From JACCZR01 sp963844805 (GTDB taxonomy: Bacteria > Actinomycetota > Thermoleophilia > Solirubrobacterales > Thermoleophilaceae), in NCBI GenBank assembly GCA_963844805.1, contig CAWJPU010000013.1:310001-374000 (forward strand): a stretch of DNA of 64,000 nucleotides, given 5' to 3'. A model generated the notes under the pieces. It saw only the letters and a program-made list of their open reading frames with translations, made no database searches and was not told the origin of the DNA. The translations under genes were made by a program, and so were the position numbers. Positions 9,152-17,808 of the stretch are shown here, one piece after another. Numbering within the stretch: position 1 is the first letter of the stretch; the number at the start of each line of letters is the position of its first letter.

Positions 9152-9435
9152 GCGGGCTCGGGCCCGGGGCCCAGGCGGTCGAGCATGCGCAGCAAGGCCT
9201 CGCGCTGAGCGCGGGACTCGGCGATGAGGTCACGGATCTCGTCCGTGAGGCCCTGAAGGACCCGGACCTCTTCGCGGGATCCGCGCTCGATGCGCCCGAC
9301 GATCTCGCGGATGAACTCCCGCGATTCGGCCCGCTCCTCGCGGTTGAGCCGCATCTCGTCCTTGACCTCCCCCAGCAGCTCGTTCCCGCGCGCGAGGCGC
9401 TGGTCCATGCGCTCCAGGAACTCGCGATCCGCCAC
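9148..9435 (-). CDS. Small coiled-coil protein of unknown function
   Basis: 95 residues from a GTG (VADREFLERMDQRLARGNEL). The sequence is almost entirely charged and helical with heptad-like spacing (EMRLNREERAESREFIREIV, EVRVLQGLTDEIRDLIAESR), pointing to a long coiled coil without membrane segment or Cys. No family is recognised. Its stop overlaps the stop of the acyl-CoA dehydrogenase in convergent orientation. A longer frame upstream exists, but the coding pattern begins at this GTG. Confidence 0.55.
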   Translation of the reverse strand: MADREFLERMDQRLARGNELLGEVKDEMRLNREERAESREFIREIVGRIERGSREEVRVLQGLTDEIRDLIAESRAQREALLRMLDRLGPGPEPA

Positions 9436-9444
9436 GGATCGGAT

Positions 9445-9465
9445 TGTCGCACCGGGTGCGCGACA
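9445..9465. promoter_or_regulatory. Inverted repeat in divergent intergenic region
   Basis: TGTCGC (9445-9450) and GCGACA (9460-9465) form a 6-bp inverted repeat with a further partial match inside (ACC-G-GGT), lying between the coiled-coil gene and the SnoaL-like gene. It could be an operator for either; the support is sequence symmetry only. Confidence 0.25.
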
Positions 9466-9497
9466 GGCATGCGGGCGAATGCGACGATGGCGTGACC

Positions 9498-9910
9498 ATG
9501 GGCGCACGGCTCGACCACGTCCGCTCCTACTACGAAGCGCTGAACACCGGCGACGCCGAGCGCGTCGCCGGGCACTTCACCGACGACGCGACCCACTACT
9601 ACACGCGGCTGGGCCGCACGAGGGCGCGCGCACCATCGGCGAGCACACCCGCTGGGCGGTGGAGAACATCGACGGCCGGTGGCACATCGAGGACGCGATC
9701 GAGGACGATGAGCGCGTGGTGATCGAGTGGACGATGACCTGGCGCGACCCGCGCAGCGGGGAGCCGCGCCTGGACCGCGGCACGGAGTGGTTCGAGTTCG
9801 AGGACGGGCTCATCCGCGAGGTTCGCGCCTACCACCACGGCGGCCGCAAGAACCCCAGCGGCGACCTGCTCGGCTTCGACCACGCCGGCCGCGGCCACAC
9901 CACGCTGTGA
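9498..9910 (+). CDS. SnoaL-like (NTF2-fold) protein
   Basis: About 137 residues. The opening LDHVRSYYEALNTGDAERVA and the segments FTDDATHYYTRLG, TIGEHTRWAVENIDGRWH, WTMTWRDPRSGE and RGTEWFEFEDGLIREVRAYH are characteristic of the SnoaL/nuclear transport factor 2 cone fold used by small hydrolases, isomerases and binding proteins. The frame shifts near 9618. ATG 9498 or GTG 9492 may start it. Its TGA overlaps the GTG of the next acyl-CoA dehydrogenase, so the two are likely co-translated and may handle the same substrate. Confidence 0.75.
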
Positions 9911-11085
9911 GCGAGCACGCGGCGGTGCCGCAGGCCCGCAAGCCGTTCCCGCCCTTCACCGCCGAGCACGAGGAGCTGCGCGAGTCCATCCGCCGCTTCG
10001 TGGCCAAAGAGCTGCGCCCCCACGCGATGGAGTGGGAGGACGCCGAGTGGTTCCCCAACGAGGTGTTCGGCAAGCTGGCCGAGGTCGGCTTCCTCGGCCT
10101 CAAGTACCCCGAGGAGCTGGGCGGCGAGGGCGGCGACTACCTGCACGACGCGGTCCTGTCGGAGGAGCTCTCGCTGTGCGGGTCGGGCGGCGTGGCGGCC
10201 GGCATCGGCGCGCACATCGGGATCGCGACGCCGCCGGTGTGGAAGTTCGGGACCGAGGAGCAGAAGCAGCGCTTCCTGGCTCCCGCCATCCGCGGCGAGC
10301 GGATCGCCGCGCTCGGCATCACGGAGCCCGAGGCGGGCTCGGACGTGGCGGGAATCCGGACGAAGGCCGAGCCGGTGGACGGCGGCTGGGTCGTGAACGG
10401 GTCGAAGACCTTCATCACCAACGGCGTCCGCGCCGATTTCGTGGTCACCGCGGTCAAGACCACGAGCGAGGGCGGCCACCACGGCCTCTCGTTCCTGGTG
10501 ATCGAGCGCGAGTTCGAGGGCTTCGAGGTCTCCAAGAAGCTCGAGAAGATGGGCTGGCGCGCCTCCGACACGGCGGAGCTCTCGTTCGCCGACGTGTTCG
10601 TGCCCGATGAGAACCTGCTGGGCGAGGAGAACGGCGGCTTCTACCTGATCATGGCCAACTTCCAGTGGGAGCGGCTGCTGATGGCGCTCGGCGCGGTGGG
10701 CTCGATGCAGGCCGTGATCGACCTGACCATCGGCTACGCCCGCGAGCGCAACGCCTTCGGCCGCCCCATCGCCAAGTTCCAGGCCATCCGCCACAAGGTG
10801 GCCGAGATGGCGCTCAAGCTCGAGTCCGCCCGCGCGATCACCTACCACGCGCTCCGACTGTTCGTGGAGACCGGCGACGCGGTCAAGGAGGTGACCATGG
10901 CCAAGCTGCAGTCACAGCGCGCGGCCTTCGAGGTCGCCGACGAGGCGCTGCAGATCCACGGCGGCGCCGGCTACATGAAGGAGTACGAGATCGAGCGCGT
11001 GGCGCGCGACACGCGCCTGGGCCCCATCGGCGGCGGCACCGACGAGATCATGAAGGAGATCCTGGGCAAGCAGCTGGGGCTCTAG
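9907..11085 (+). CDS. Acyl-CoA dehydrogenase, second copy
   Basis: 392 residues with no frame break. Same architecture as the copy at 7954: LRESIRRFVAKELRPHAM, LGITEPEAGSDVAGIRTKAE, VNGSKTFITNGVRADF, NAFGRPIAKFQAIRHKVAEM, IHGGAGYMKEYEIERVARDT and GGGTDEIMKEILGKQLGL. Many residues differ from the first copy, so this looks like an old paralogue rather than a recent duplication. It is translationally coupled to the SnoaL-like gene and followed by a FabG-like reductase, consistent with a dedicated acyl-CoA oxidation unit. Confidence 0.95.
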   Translation: MSEHAAVPQARKPFPPFTAEHEELRESIRRFVAKELRPHAMEWEDAEWFPNEVFGKLAEVGFLGLKYPEELGGEGGDYLHDAVLSEELSLCGSGGVAAGIGAHIGIATPPVWKFGTEEQKQRFLAPAIRGERIAALGITEPEAGSDVAGIRTKAEPVDGGWVVNGSKTFITNGVRADFVVTAVKTTSEGGHHGLSFLVIEREFEGFEVSKKLEKMGWRASDTAELSFADVFVPDENLLGEENGGFYLIMANFQWERLLMALGAVGSMQAVIDLTIGYARERNAFGRPIAKFQAIRHKVAEMALKLESARAITYHALRLFVETGDAVKEVTMAKLQSQRAAFEVADEALQIHGGAGYMKEYEIERVARDTRLGPIGGGTDEIMKEILGKQLGL

Positions 11086-11149
11086 CGCGAACGGACCAGG
11101 ATCTTCACCTAGATAGCCTGCCGCCCCGCAAATTCTCTAAGGAGGCAGT

Positions 11150-11977
11150 GTGGGAGTACTCGACGGCAAGGCGGCGATCGTCACTGGTTCGGCGCGCGGG
11201 ATCGGCCGCGCGACGGCGGAGCTGCTCTCCGAGCAGGGCGCGAAGGTCCTCATCAACGACCTCGACGGCGACGTGGCCGAGCAGGCCGCGGGCGAGATCC
11301 AGGGCGACACCGCGGTCTACAGCGGGGACCTCACCAAGGAGGGCGCCTGCGACGAGCTGATCAAGAAGGCCGCCGACGAGTTCGGCCAGATCGACATCAT
11401 CGTCAACAACGCGGGCTACACCTGGGACGGCCCGATCCACAAGATGTCCGACCAGCAGTTCCAGGCGATGCTGGACATCCACAACGTGGTGCCCTTCCGG
11501 GTCCTCCGTGCGGCCGCGCCGCACCTGCGCGAGCCGGCCAAGAAGGAGAAGGAGGAGGGCCGCGAGGTCTTCCGCAAGGTCGTGAACATCTCCTCGATCT
11601 CGGGCACGATGGGCAACGCCGGCCAGGCCAACTACTCGTCGGGCAAGGCCGGCGTGGTGGGCCTGACCAAGACGCTGGCCAAGGAGTGGGGCCAGTTCAA
11701 GATCAACGTCAACGCCATCGCCTTCGGCTTCGTCGAGACGCGCCTGACGGCCTCCAAGGAGGAGTCCGAGTCGATCGAGCGCGAGGGCCAGGAGATCCAG
11801 CTGGGCATCCCCGAGCAGATGCGCCAGATGGCCTCGATGCTGATCCCCCTGGGCCGGCCGGCGACCCCCGAGGAGGCCGCCGGCGGCGTGTTCTTCCTGT
11901 GCTCGCCGTGGTCGAACTACGTCCACGGCCAGGTGCTGAACGTGACCGGTGGCCAGTTCACCGGCATGACCACCTAG
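11150..11977 (+). CDS. FabG-like short-chain dehydrogenase/reductase
   Basis: 275 residues from a GTG preceded by AAGGAGG. Classical SDR motifs: TGSARGIGRA (cofactor turn), NNAGYTWDG, catalytic Ser in NISSISGTMGN, YxxxK as YSSGK, and the tail NYVHGQVLNVTGGQFTGM. The extra charged insertion REPAKKEKEEGREVFRK near residue 130 is like that of SDRs acting on CoA thioesters. The likely reaction is NAD(P)-dependent 3-hydroxyacyl to 3-oxoacyl oxidoreduction following the acyl-CoA dehydrogenases. It converges on the degenerate SDR below, sharing four bases at the stop codons. Confidence 0.92.
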   Translation: MGVLDGKAAIVTGSARGIGRATAELLSEQGAKVLINDLDGDVAEQAAGEIQGDTAVYSGDLTKEGACDELIKKAADEFGQIDIIVNNAGYTWDGPIHKMSDQQFQAMLDIHNVVPFRVLRAAAPHLREPAKKEKEEGREVFRKVVNISSISGTMGNAGQANYSSGKAGVVGLTKTLAKEWGQFKINVNAIAFGFVETRLTASKEESESIEREGQEIQLGIPEQMRQMASMLIPLGRPATPEEAAGGVFFLCSPWSNYVHGQVLNVTGGQFTGMTT

Positions 11978-12551
11978 CCGCGCCCGGAGGGCGTCCGCTC
12001 AGCGGGGCCGGCGGGGTTGACGCGGCCGTGCGCGCGGCGCTCAGGACGCGCGCCGAGCACGGCCCCGCTGTAGTAGTCGCCCGCCGGTGACGCGAGGAAG
12101 GCCGCGAGCCACGCAGCCTCCTCGTCGCTGCCGGAGGCGATCGCCGTCGGCCTGATGCCGAAGCGCGCCCACTCGATGGACAGCACCCTGGCCAGGTTCT
12201 CGAGCGCGGCGCTGCATACGGGGTCGGCAGGGCTCACGTTGACGATCCTGCCGCCGCGCGAGTCGGGGATCATCGCCTTGGTCGCGACCGCGTGGGTGAG
12301 CAGCCACGTCCCCTCGACGCTGACCCGGAAGTCCTCGCCGTCGGGGCGATTGACCAGCGCGTCGATCGCGCCGTGGCGCTCCAGGACGCCGTCGACGAAG
12401 GCGTCGACCTCCTCCTCGTCGCTCGGTGAGCGCGAAAGGCTCGACCCGCGCGCCCAGCCCGGTCAGCTCGCGCGGCGATCGCCTCGCCGCCGCCGCCGAC
12501 GACCGCCACCCGTCCGTCAAGCAGACCCGGGGCGAAGACGCGCGAGCTCAT
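11974..12551 (-). CDS. Degenerate SDR-like protein without YxxxK
   Basis: About 192 residues. It begins MSSRVFAPGLLDGRVAVVGG and holds GAIDALVNRPDGEDF and RGGRIVNVSPADPVCSAALENLARVLSIEWARFGIRPTAIA split over an SDR-like order, but where the catalytic Tyr-x-x-x-Lys should stand the sequence reads PADPVCSAALE, so the active site is lost. The dinucleotide turn is also weak (VVGGGGEAIA). Frame breaks near 12470 and 12425. It may bind a cofactor or a partner SDR rather than catalyse; a decaying gene is the alternative. Confidence 0.65.
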
Positions 12552-12619
12552 GGCGGCGGGAGCCTAACCGAGCGGGCGAAGCCGCCCGCGAGCCGGAACA
12601 CGGCTCCTCGTCCAAGAAA

Positions 12620-12639
12620 GTCGTCAGCCGGCTGACGAC
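12620..12639 (-). terminator. 20-bp palindrome, probable terminator of carotenoid oxygenase transcript
   Basis: GTCGTCAGCCGGCTGACGAC is a perfect palindrome. On the minus strand it is followed by TTTCTT, giving a stem-loop with a short U-rich tail about 50 bases after the oxygenase stop. The CGTCAGC/GCTGACG core recurs at 28501 and 49674. Confidence 0.55.
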
Positions 12640-12688
12640 GTTCTCCAGCCCGGTGCCGGCCTCTGCACTCCTGCCGTGCGGAGGCCCT

Positions 12689-14113
12689 CATCGGAAGAAC
12701 TGGCCGTGGAAGCCGAACGGGATCGCGTGCGGCGCCTCGGCGCGAGCGAGCTCCTCGAGCGTGGCCGCGTCGAGCACCGCCAGGAACGACCGGGCCGCCC
12801 CGGCGTCGAGCACCAGCGACAGCAGCACGCCGTCGTCCTCGTCCACGGCGTCGGGCCGCCGGACGAACACCGGCTCGCCGGGATAGCAGCCGTCCTCCTG
12901 CCAGCGCAGCGTCTCGCCCGACTCCACGTCGAGCTTGACCACGCGGTCGAGCCAGTCGCCCGAGCCCGGCCCCGTACACGTAGCGGTAGGGGCGCCCGTT
13001 GCGGCGCCCGTAGTCGATCCGCGGGAGCTCGAGCGGCTCGTCGGACAGGCGCTCGCCGTGCACCGCGCCGCCGCCCAGCGGCACGCGGTAGCGCGTCGGG
13101 AACGCGTGCGGGGGCGGCGAGTCGCCGGCGCGCAGCGTGCTCAGCTCCAGCGCCTCGATGATCGACGGGTCCTCGTAGGCGCAGAGGTCGACCACCACCT
13201 CGCCTCGCGGTGCCTGCTCGTAGGCGTTGATGTGGTGGAAGCAGAAGAACGCCTCGCCCTCGCCCGTGGCCACGTGCTCGCCGCTGTGGCGGTCCACGAC
13301 GTGGAAGGTCGTCCCGCGCTCGGGCTTCCACTTCATGTTGTCCATGAAGCCGCCGCCCTTGCGGATCATCCTCAGCGGGTCGAGCACCGTGGGCCACGCG
13401 ACGACGCACCAGGTAGCGCTCGGTCATGGCGATGGAGTGCAGGTAGGAGGGCTCGCGGCCGGCCGGGATCTTCGCGATCAGCCGGCGCGTGTCGCTGCCC
13501 GCGGGGACGGCGAACAGCTTGTAGGTGCTGCGGGCCGAGAAGTCGACGACGTAGGAGATCAGCTCGTCGGCCTCGGGGTCGTGGTGCGGGTGGGCGCTGC
13601 CCACCGCGCCGCCCACGCGGTCCTTCCACTTCACCTGCCCGACCGTGCCGAGCGTCTCGCGGTCGAACTCCACCGGCACCGGCAGCTCGGTCATCGCCAC
13701 GTAGCGATCGCCGAGACGGGTCAGGTTGACGTTGGCGTTGTCGTTCTCCGGCGGCGAGAAGGCGGCGGTCATGCGGCCGAACAGCGACCGGCACGGGTCC
13801 TGGCCGAAGCCCCACGCGTCGAAGCGCCCCTCGCGGGCGCTCTTCAGGGCCTCGGACTGGAGGAAGCGGCTCGCGTAGCCCACCCGCCCCTCGCCGATGC
13901 GGAAGGCGTTGAGCATCGCCAGGCCGTCGAACCAGTGGCGCAGCGGCACGCCGCCGACGTCGAGCAGCGCGGGCGTGACGCGGGTCAGGTCGCCGCTGCA
14001 GCCAGCCCGGGACCTCGCCCTGGACCGGGCAGCGAGTCGACGTGCACCTCCTCGTCCAGGCTCTGGAACCCGAGGGTGTGGTTGGCCTGTCGCTCCGCCG
14101 CCTGCGTCGCCAT
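12689..14113 (-). CDS. Carotenoid oxygenase (RPE65/CCD family)
   Basis: About 474 residues, normal for the family. The four iron-binding His are visible: AVGSAHPHHDPEADE, EPSYLHSIAMTERYLV, FFCFHHINAYEQ and the C-terminal IPFGFHGQFFR. It also has DGLAMLNAFRIGEGRVGYASRF and the FSPPENDNANVN segment. Non-haem iron enzymes of this family cleave carotenoids or stilbenoids with O2. Frame breaks near 14000, 13410 and 12965. The ATG at 14113 (MATQAAERQ) has GGCGGAGGA just upstream. It is divergent from a PadR regulator with a palindromic operator between them. Confidence 0.9.
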
Positions 14114-14138
14114 GCTGTCCTCCGCCGTTCGAGAGTTG

Positions 14139-14152
14139 ACCGTCCGGACGGT
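14139..14152. promoter_or_regulatory. Palindromic operator between carotenoid oxygenase and PadR gene
   Basis: ACCGTCCGGACGGT is a perfect 14-bp palindrome located 26 bp upstream of the oxygenase ATG and 18 bp upstream of the regulator start. Its position suggests control of both genes, either by the PadR protein or by a TetR-type protein encoded elsewhere. Confidence 0.55.
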
Positions 14153-14170
14153 ACCATCCACTTTGGACTG

Positions 14171-14711
14171 TTGCAAGCCGACCTTCGCCTGACACCCGTC
14201 TCGTACATCGTCCTCGGCCTGATCGAGCTGGCCGGAGGCGAGGCGACGCCGTACACGCTCAAGCAGCTCGTCCCGCAGACCGTCGGGCCACTTCTGGACC
14301 GTGCAGCACGCCCAGCTCTACTCCGAGCCCGAGCGGCTGGCCGGCGCGGGGCTGCTGGACGAGCAGCGCGAGGAGGGCGGGCGGCGGCGGCGGCTCTACC
14401 GGCTCACCGCCGCCGGGCGCAGAGCGCTGGACGACGTGGCGCTCGCAGCCCACCGACCAGCTGGTGGAGCTGCGCGCGCCCGGCGTGCTGCAGCTCTTCT
14501 TCGGCGCCGATCCCGCCGCGCTGGCGCCGCTGCAGGCCGAGGCCTACCGGCGCGAGCTGGCCGAGCTGGAGGCGATCACGGAGGGCGACGACGGCACGGG
14601 CCCGCGCGGCCCGTGGCTGGCCCTGGAGGCGGGCATCAGGGCCAGCACGGCGGCGGTCGAGTTCTGGGAGGACCTCGAGCGCCGCCACCCGCGCCGCCCC
14701 CGCAGCGGTAG
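14171..14711 (+). CDS. PadR-family transcriptional regulator
   Basis: About 180 residues. The N-terminal winged helix reads LTPVSYIVLGLIELAGGEAT and PYTLKQL, then HAQLYSEPERLAGAGLLDEQ and REEGGRRRRLYRLTAAGRRA, the classic PadR wing. The C-terminal dimerisation part is APGVLQLFFGADPAALAPLQ onwards. A TTG at 14171 is the only in-frame start near the DNA-binding domain. Frame breaks near 14290 and 14450. As written, the frame runs into the next gene without a stop; a TAG one frame away at 14709 is the probable true end. Expected ligands are phenolic or other aromatic compounds. Confidence 0.8.
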
Positions 14712-14721
14712 GTTCCGCGGC

Positions 14722-15630
14722 ATGGCCACCGCCGCCGAGCCGCTGCCGGCCCAGCTTCCGCTGCCCGGCGGGCGCCCGGGCGCGACGGTGCGCGTGCACC
14801 CGCTGCTGACGGCGCACGGTCACCGCGCCGCCGGCCGACGTCCACCGCGCCGAGGGCCGGCTGGCGGGCTGGAAGGCGCTCGGCCTGACCCTGTCCGGCG
14901 GCCGACCGCATGACGCTGCCGGTGCCGGCGTTCCTGGTCGAGCATCCGGGCGCGGGGCTGGTGCTGGTGGACACCGGCTTCCACCCCTCGGTGGCCGTGG
15001 ACCCGGTGCAGGGCTTCGGGCGCCTCGGCGGGATCGTCTTCAAGGACATCGAGATGACTCCCGAGCAGGCCGTGTCGGGACAGCTGCGGGAGATGGGCGA
15101 TGGCGGCCGACGACGTGGGGACGGTGGTCATGACCCACCTGCACTCCGACCACGCCAGCGGCATCTCGCAGTTCCCCGACGCCACCTTCGTGCTCAGCGA
15201 CGCCGAGTGGACGGCGGCCGCCGCCGGCGGCGGCAGGCAGGGCTACCTGCACCACCAGTTCGACCACGCCTTCGACTACCGGCTGGTGGACTTCGGCGGC
15301 CCGGCCGCCGACTCGTTCGCCACCTTCGGGCGCGCCCTCGACCTGTTCGGCGACGGCAGCGTCCGGCTGGTGTCCACTCCCGGCCACACCCCGGGCCACC
15401 TGTCCGTGGTGCTGAGGCTGACCGGCCGCGAGCTGCTCCTCACCGCCGACGCCGCGTACACGATGCGCACCATCGCCGAGACCGCGCTCCCCTACCGGAT
15501 GGACGACGAGCACTTCTTCCGCCGCTCGCTGCGCGAGATCCAGCTCTACCTGGAGCGGACCCCCACGGCGATCGTCATCCCCGGGCACGACATGGCCCGC
15601 TGGGAGGAGCTGGAGACGATCTACACCTAG
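14722..15630 (+). CDS. Metallo-beta-lactamase fold hydrolase (lactonase-like)
   Basis: About 300 residues. The dinuclear zinc motif HxHxDH appears as MTHLHSDHASG, with later ligands in TPGHTPGHLS, LLTADAAYT and IVIPGHDMARWEE. The N-terminal VPAFLVEHPGAGLVLVDTGF is typical of AttM/AiiA-like lactonases and related quenching enzymes, but many MBL proteins share it, so hydrolysis of acyl-homoserine lactone is only one possibility. Frame breaks near 14822, 14890 and 15100. It follows the PadR gene and could degrade an effector of it. Confidence 0.83.
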
Positions 15631-17042
15631 TCGGCCAGGTCCTCCCGCAGGCGCTCCGAGTCCCGGGAGGCGGTCACGTGGATCGCCGCGGGCTCGCGCG
15701 CCCAGGCGATCAGGTTCAGCGCCTGCAGGCGGTCGAGCGCGTACTGGAAGCCCTGCGCCTGGCGCCGGTTGCGGTAGCGGCGCGAGACGTCGAAGGCCCA
15801 GCCGGTGGTGTGCAGCGAGTAGTTGGGCGTGGCCTCGGGGTTGCTGCCCACCAGGAGGCCCTGGTACTCGGCGTCGCGGACCGTGCTGGTGACCGTCAGC
15901 GGCGCCCGGAACCCGTGAGGCCTCGCGCGTCAGGCGGGCCATGTAGACCGCCAGGGCGTAGGCGCCCGGGCGCAGCGCGCGGTACAGGCGCGGCTCGGCC
16001 TCCAGCCGCGGAGCCGAGCTCGCCCATGCGCGGGTCACGCCGCAGGCCGAGGCTCGCCAGGTCGCCGTCGAAGGGGCGCAGGTCGCCGCTGTCCAGGGCG
16101 TCCTCCAGGTCCCCGGGCTCCTCGAAGGGCTCGGCCTCGTCCTCCGGGTGCAGCACCTCCTCCGCCGAGGCCTTCGCCGTGTAGAGCTCGGCTCGGCGTG
16201 ACAGCTCCTCCGGATCGCGGCGGTGCAGGCGCATGATCTCCCGGGCGGCGAGCACCCGCCACAGGTAGTTCGCCGAGCCGTCGCTGAGCGTGCCGAAGAA
16301 GACGAAGGCGCGGCGGTGGCTGGTGGGCGTCGAGTCGAAGTACAGCTGCGCGTAGGGGACGCGGCCGGCGCCGTGCAGGTCGATCGCGCGCTGCAGGTTC
16401 CCGATGCCCATGTGGTAGCCGACGAAGGCCAGGTCCTCCCGGCCCAGCCGCTCACGCGCGAAGCGCAGGTAGCGGCCGGTGGCGGCCAGCGCCTTGCGCG
16501 GGTCGAAGCGCTCGTCGACGCGCCGCCGCCGGGCCTGCAGGCGCCGGACGCGGCGGGTGTCGCCGCGGCGGGCCGCGCGGGCGATGGCGCGGGTCAGGCG
16601 CGTGCTCTGACGGACGTCGACCTTCATGTCCAGCAGGCCGGCGCCCGTGCCGGCCAGGATCTGTGTCAGCCCCGCCGCCGACTCGAGGTCCCTGCCCGCC
16701 ACCGCATCGGGCCGCCCGGCGCTCTCCAGGAACACGAGCGCCTCCAGCATGTCGGGGCTCACGCCACTGTCGCGCGCGGCGTCCTCGATCAGTGGCCGGT
16801 AGGCGGCCACCCGCTCGGCGGTGTTCTCGGCGCCGTCCGGGCTCTTGTCGTAGACGACGTGCGAGAAGCCGGCGGTCGCGCGGCGCTCGAACTCCGCGCG
16901 GCGCTCGGGCGAGTAGGCGAACGGGTCCTCGGCCCGGGGATCGAAGCTCTCGAACGAGGGTGGCGAGACCTCGCGCACGAGCAGGAACGCGGCCCCGGCG
17001 GCGAGCAGCACGGCGATCGGCGACGAGAAGGGGGCGCCTCAC
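15627..17042 (-). CDS. Exported lytic transglycosylase with C-terminal M15-like domain
   Basis: About 470 residues. An N-terminal hydrophobic stretch (IAVLLAAGAAFLLV) gives an export signal or anchor. The SLT domain has the catalytic Glu in EALVFLESAGRPDA, then AAGLTQILAGTG and FVGYHMGIGNLQRA. After a linker rich in Glu, the C-terminus contains PNYSLHTTGWAFDVSRRYRN and AIHVTASRDS, resembling the SxHxxGxAxD zinc motif of VanY/M15 peptidases (DUF5715-like). One protein could therefore cut glycan and stem peptide. Frame breaks near 17030 (C run), 16010 and 15915. Confidence 0.8.
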
Positions 17043-17075
17043 CGTGCGGAGGGTGGCAGGGGGGATTCAACGGAT

Positions 17076-17103
17076 TCTCAGCCCGCTCTCAGGCGCCTCT
17101 CAG
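17076..17103 (+). repeat. Three TCTCAG direct repeats at 11-bp spacing, response-regulator site
   Basis: TCTCAG occurs at 17076, 17087 and 17098, exactly one helical turn apart, 22 bp before the ATG of the OmpR-type regulator. Tandem half-sites with 11-bp phasing are the standard binding layout of OmpR/PhoB proteins, so autoregulation is likely. A further pair lies at 19051-19067. Confidence 0.55.
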
Positions 17104-17124
17104 GAACGGGAGGACAATGGCGGC

Positions 17125-17808
17125 ATGCGCGTTCTCGTGGTGGAGGACGACCTCCGGATGGCGGCGGCGATTCGCCGCGGGCTGCGGAGCGAGGGCATGG
17201 CGGCCGACGTCGCGAGCGAGGGCCTGCAGGCGCTGGGAATGGCCGCCGCGGGCGAGTACGACGCCGTGGTGCTGGACGTGATGCTGCCGGACCTCGACGG
17301 CTTCGAGACCTGCCGCCGCCTGCGCGGCGACGGGGTCTGGCTGCCGGTGATCATGCTCACTGCGCGCGACGCGGTCGAGGACCGCGTCCGCGGCCTGGAC
17401 CAGGGCGCCGACGACTACCTGACCAAGCCGTTCTCGCTCGCCGAGCTGTCGGCGCGTCTGCGGGCCCTGGTCCGGCGCGGTGCGACCGAGCGCCCGACGG
17501 TGCTCGAGGTCGGAGACCTGCGCCTCGACCCCGCCGAGCGCCGCGTCTGGCGCGGCGACACGGAGGTGGAGCTCTCGGCCCGTGAGCACGCCCTGCTGGA
17601 GACCTTCATGCGCCGCCCCGGCCAGGTGCTCAGCCGGACCCAGCTGCTCGAGTCGGCCTGGGACATGGGCCTGGAGCAGCGCTCCAACGTGGTCGAGGTC
17701 TACGTCCGCTACCTGCGCGAGAAGCTCGACCGGCCTTTCGACGTGCGGTCGCTGGAGACCGTGCGCGGGCTCGGCTACCGGCTGCGCAAGGACGGCGGCG
17801 CGAGGTGA
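17125..17808 (+). CDS. OmpR/PhoB-family response regulator
   Basis: 227 residues. Receiver domain (1-115): acidic EDD near residue 8, phospho-acceptor Asp in VVLDVMLPDLDG, LTARD and TKPF lysine. Winged-helix domain (130-225): LDPAERRVWRGDTEVELSAR, PGQVLSRTQLLESAWD, NVVEVYVRYLREKL, ETVRGLGYRLRKDG. It binds DNA when phosphorylated by the kinase encoded next, whose GTG overlaps its stop. TCTCAG repeats precede its start. Confidence 0.95.
   Translation: MRVLVVEDDLRMAAAIRRGLRSEGMAADVASEGLQALGMAAAGEYDAVVLDVMLPDLDGFETCRRLRGDGVWLPVIMLTARDAVEDRVRGLDQGADDYLTKPFSLAELSARLRALVRRGATERPTVLEVGDLRLDPAERRVWRGDTEVELSAREHALLETFMRRPGQVLSRTQLLESAWDMGLEQRSNVVEVYVRYLREKLDRPFDVRSLETVRGLGYRLRKDGGAR

Noticed and set aside
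7954..11085. Recent duplication of acyl-CoA dehydrogenase
   Set aside because: The two copies differ at many positions and carry different neighbours, so they look like old paralogues.
14171..15630. PadR fused to metallo-hydrolase
   Set aside because: The written frame continues across, but PadR is already full length, a TAG lies one frame away at 14709, and the hydrolase has its own ATG at 14722; several breaks are present nearby.
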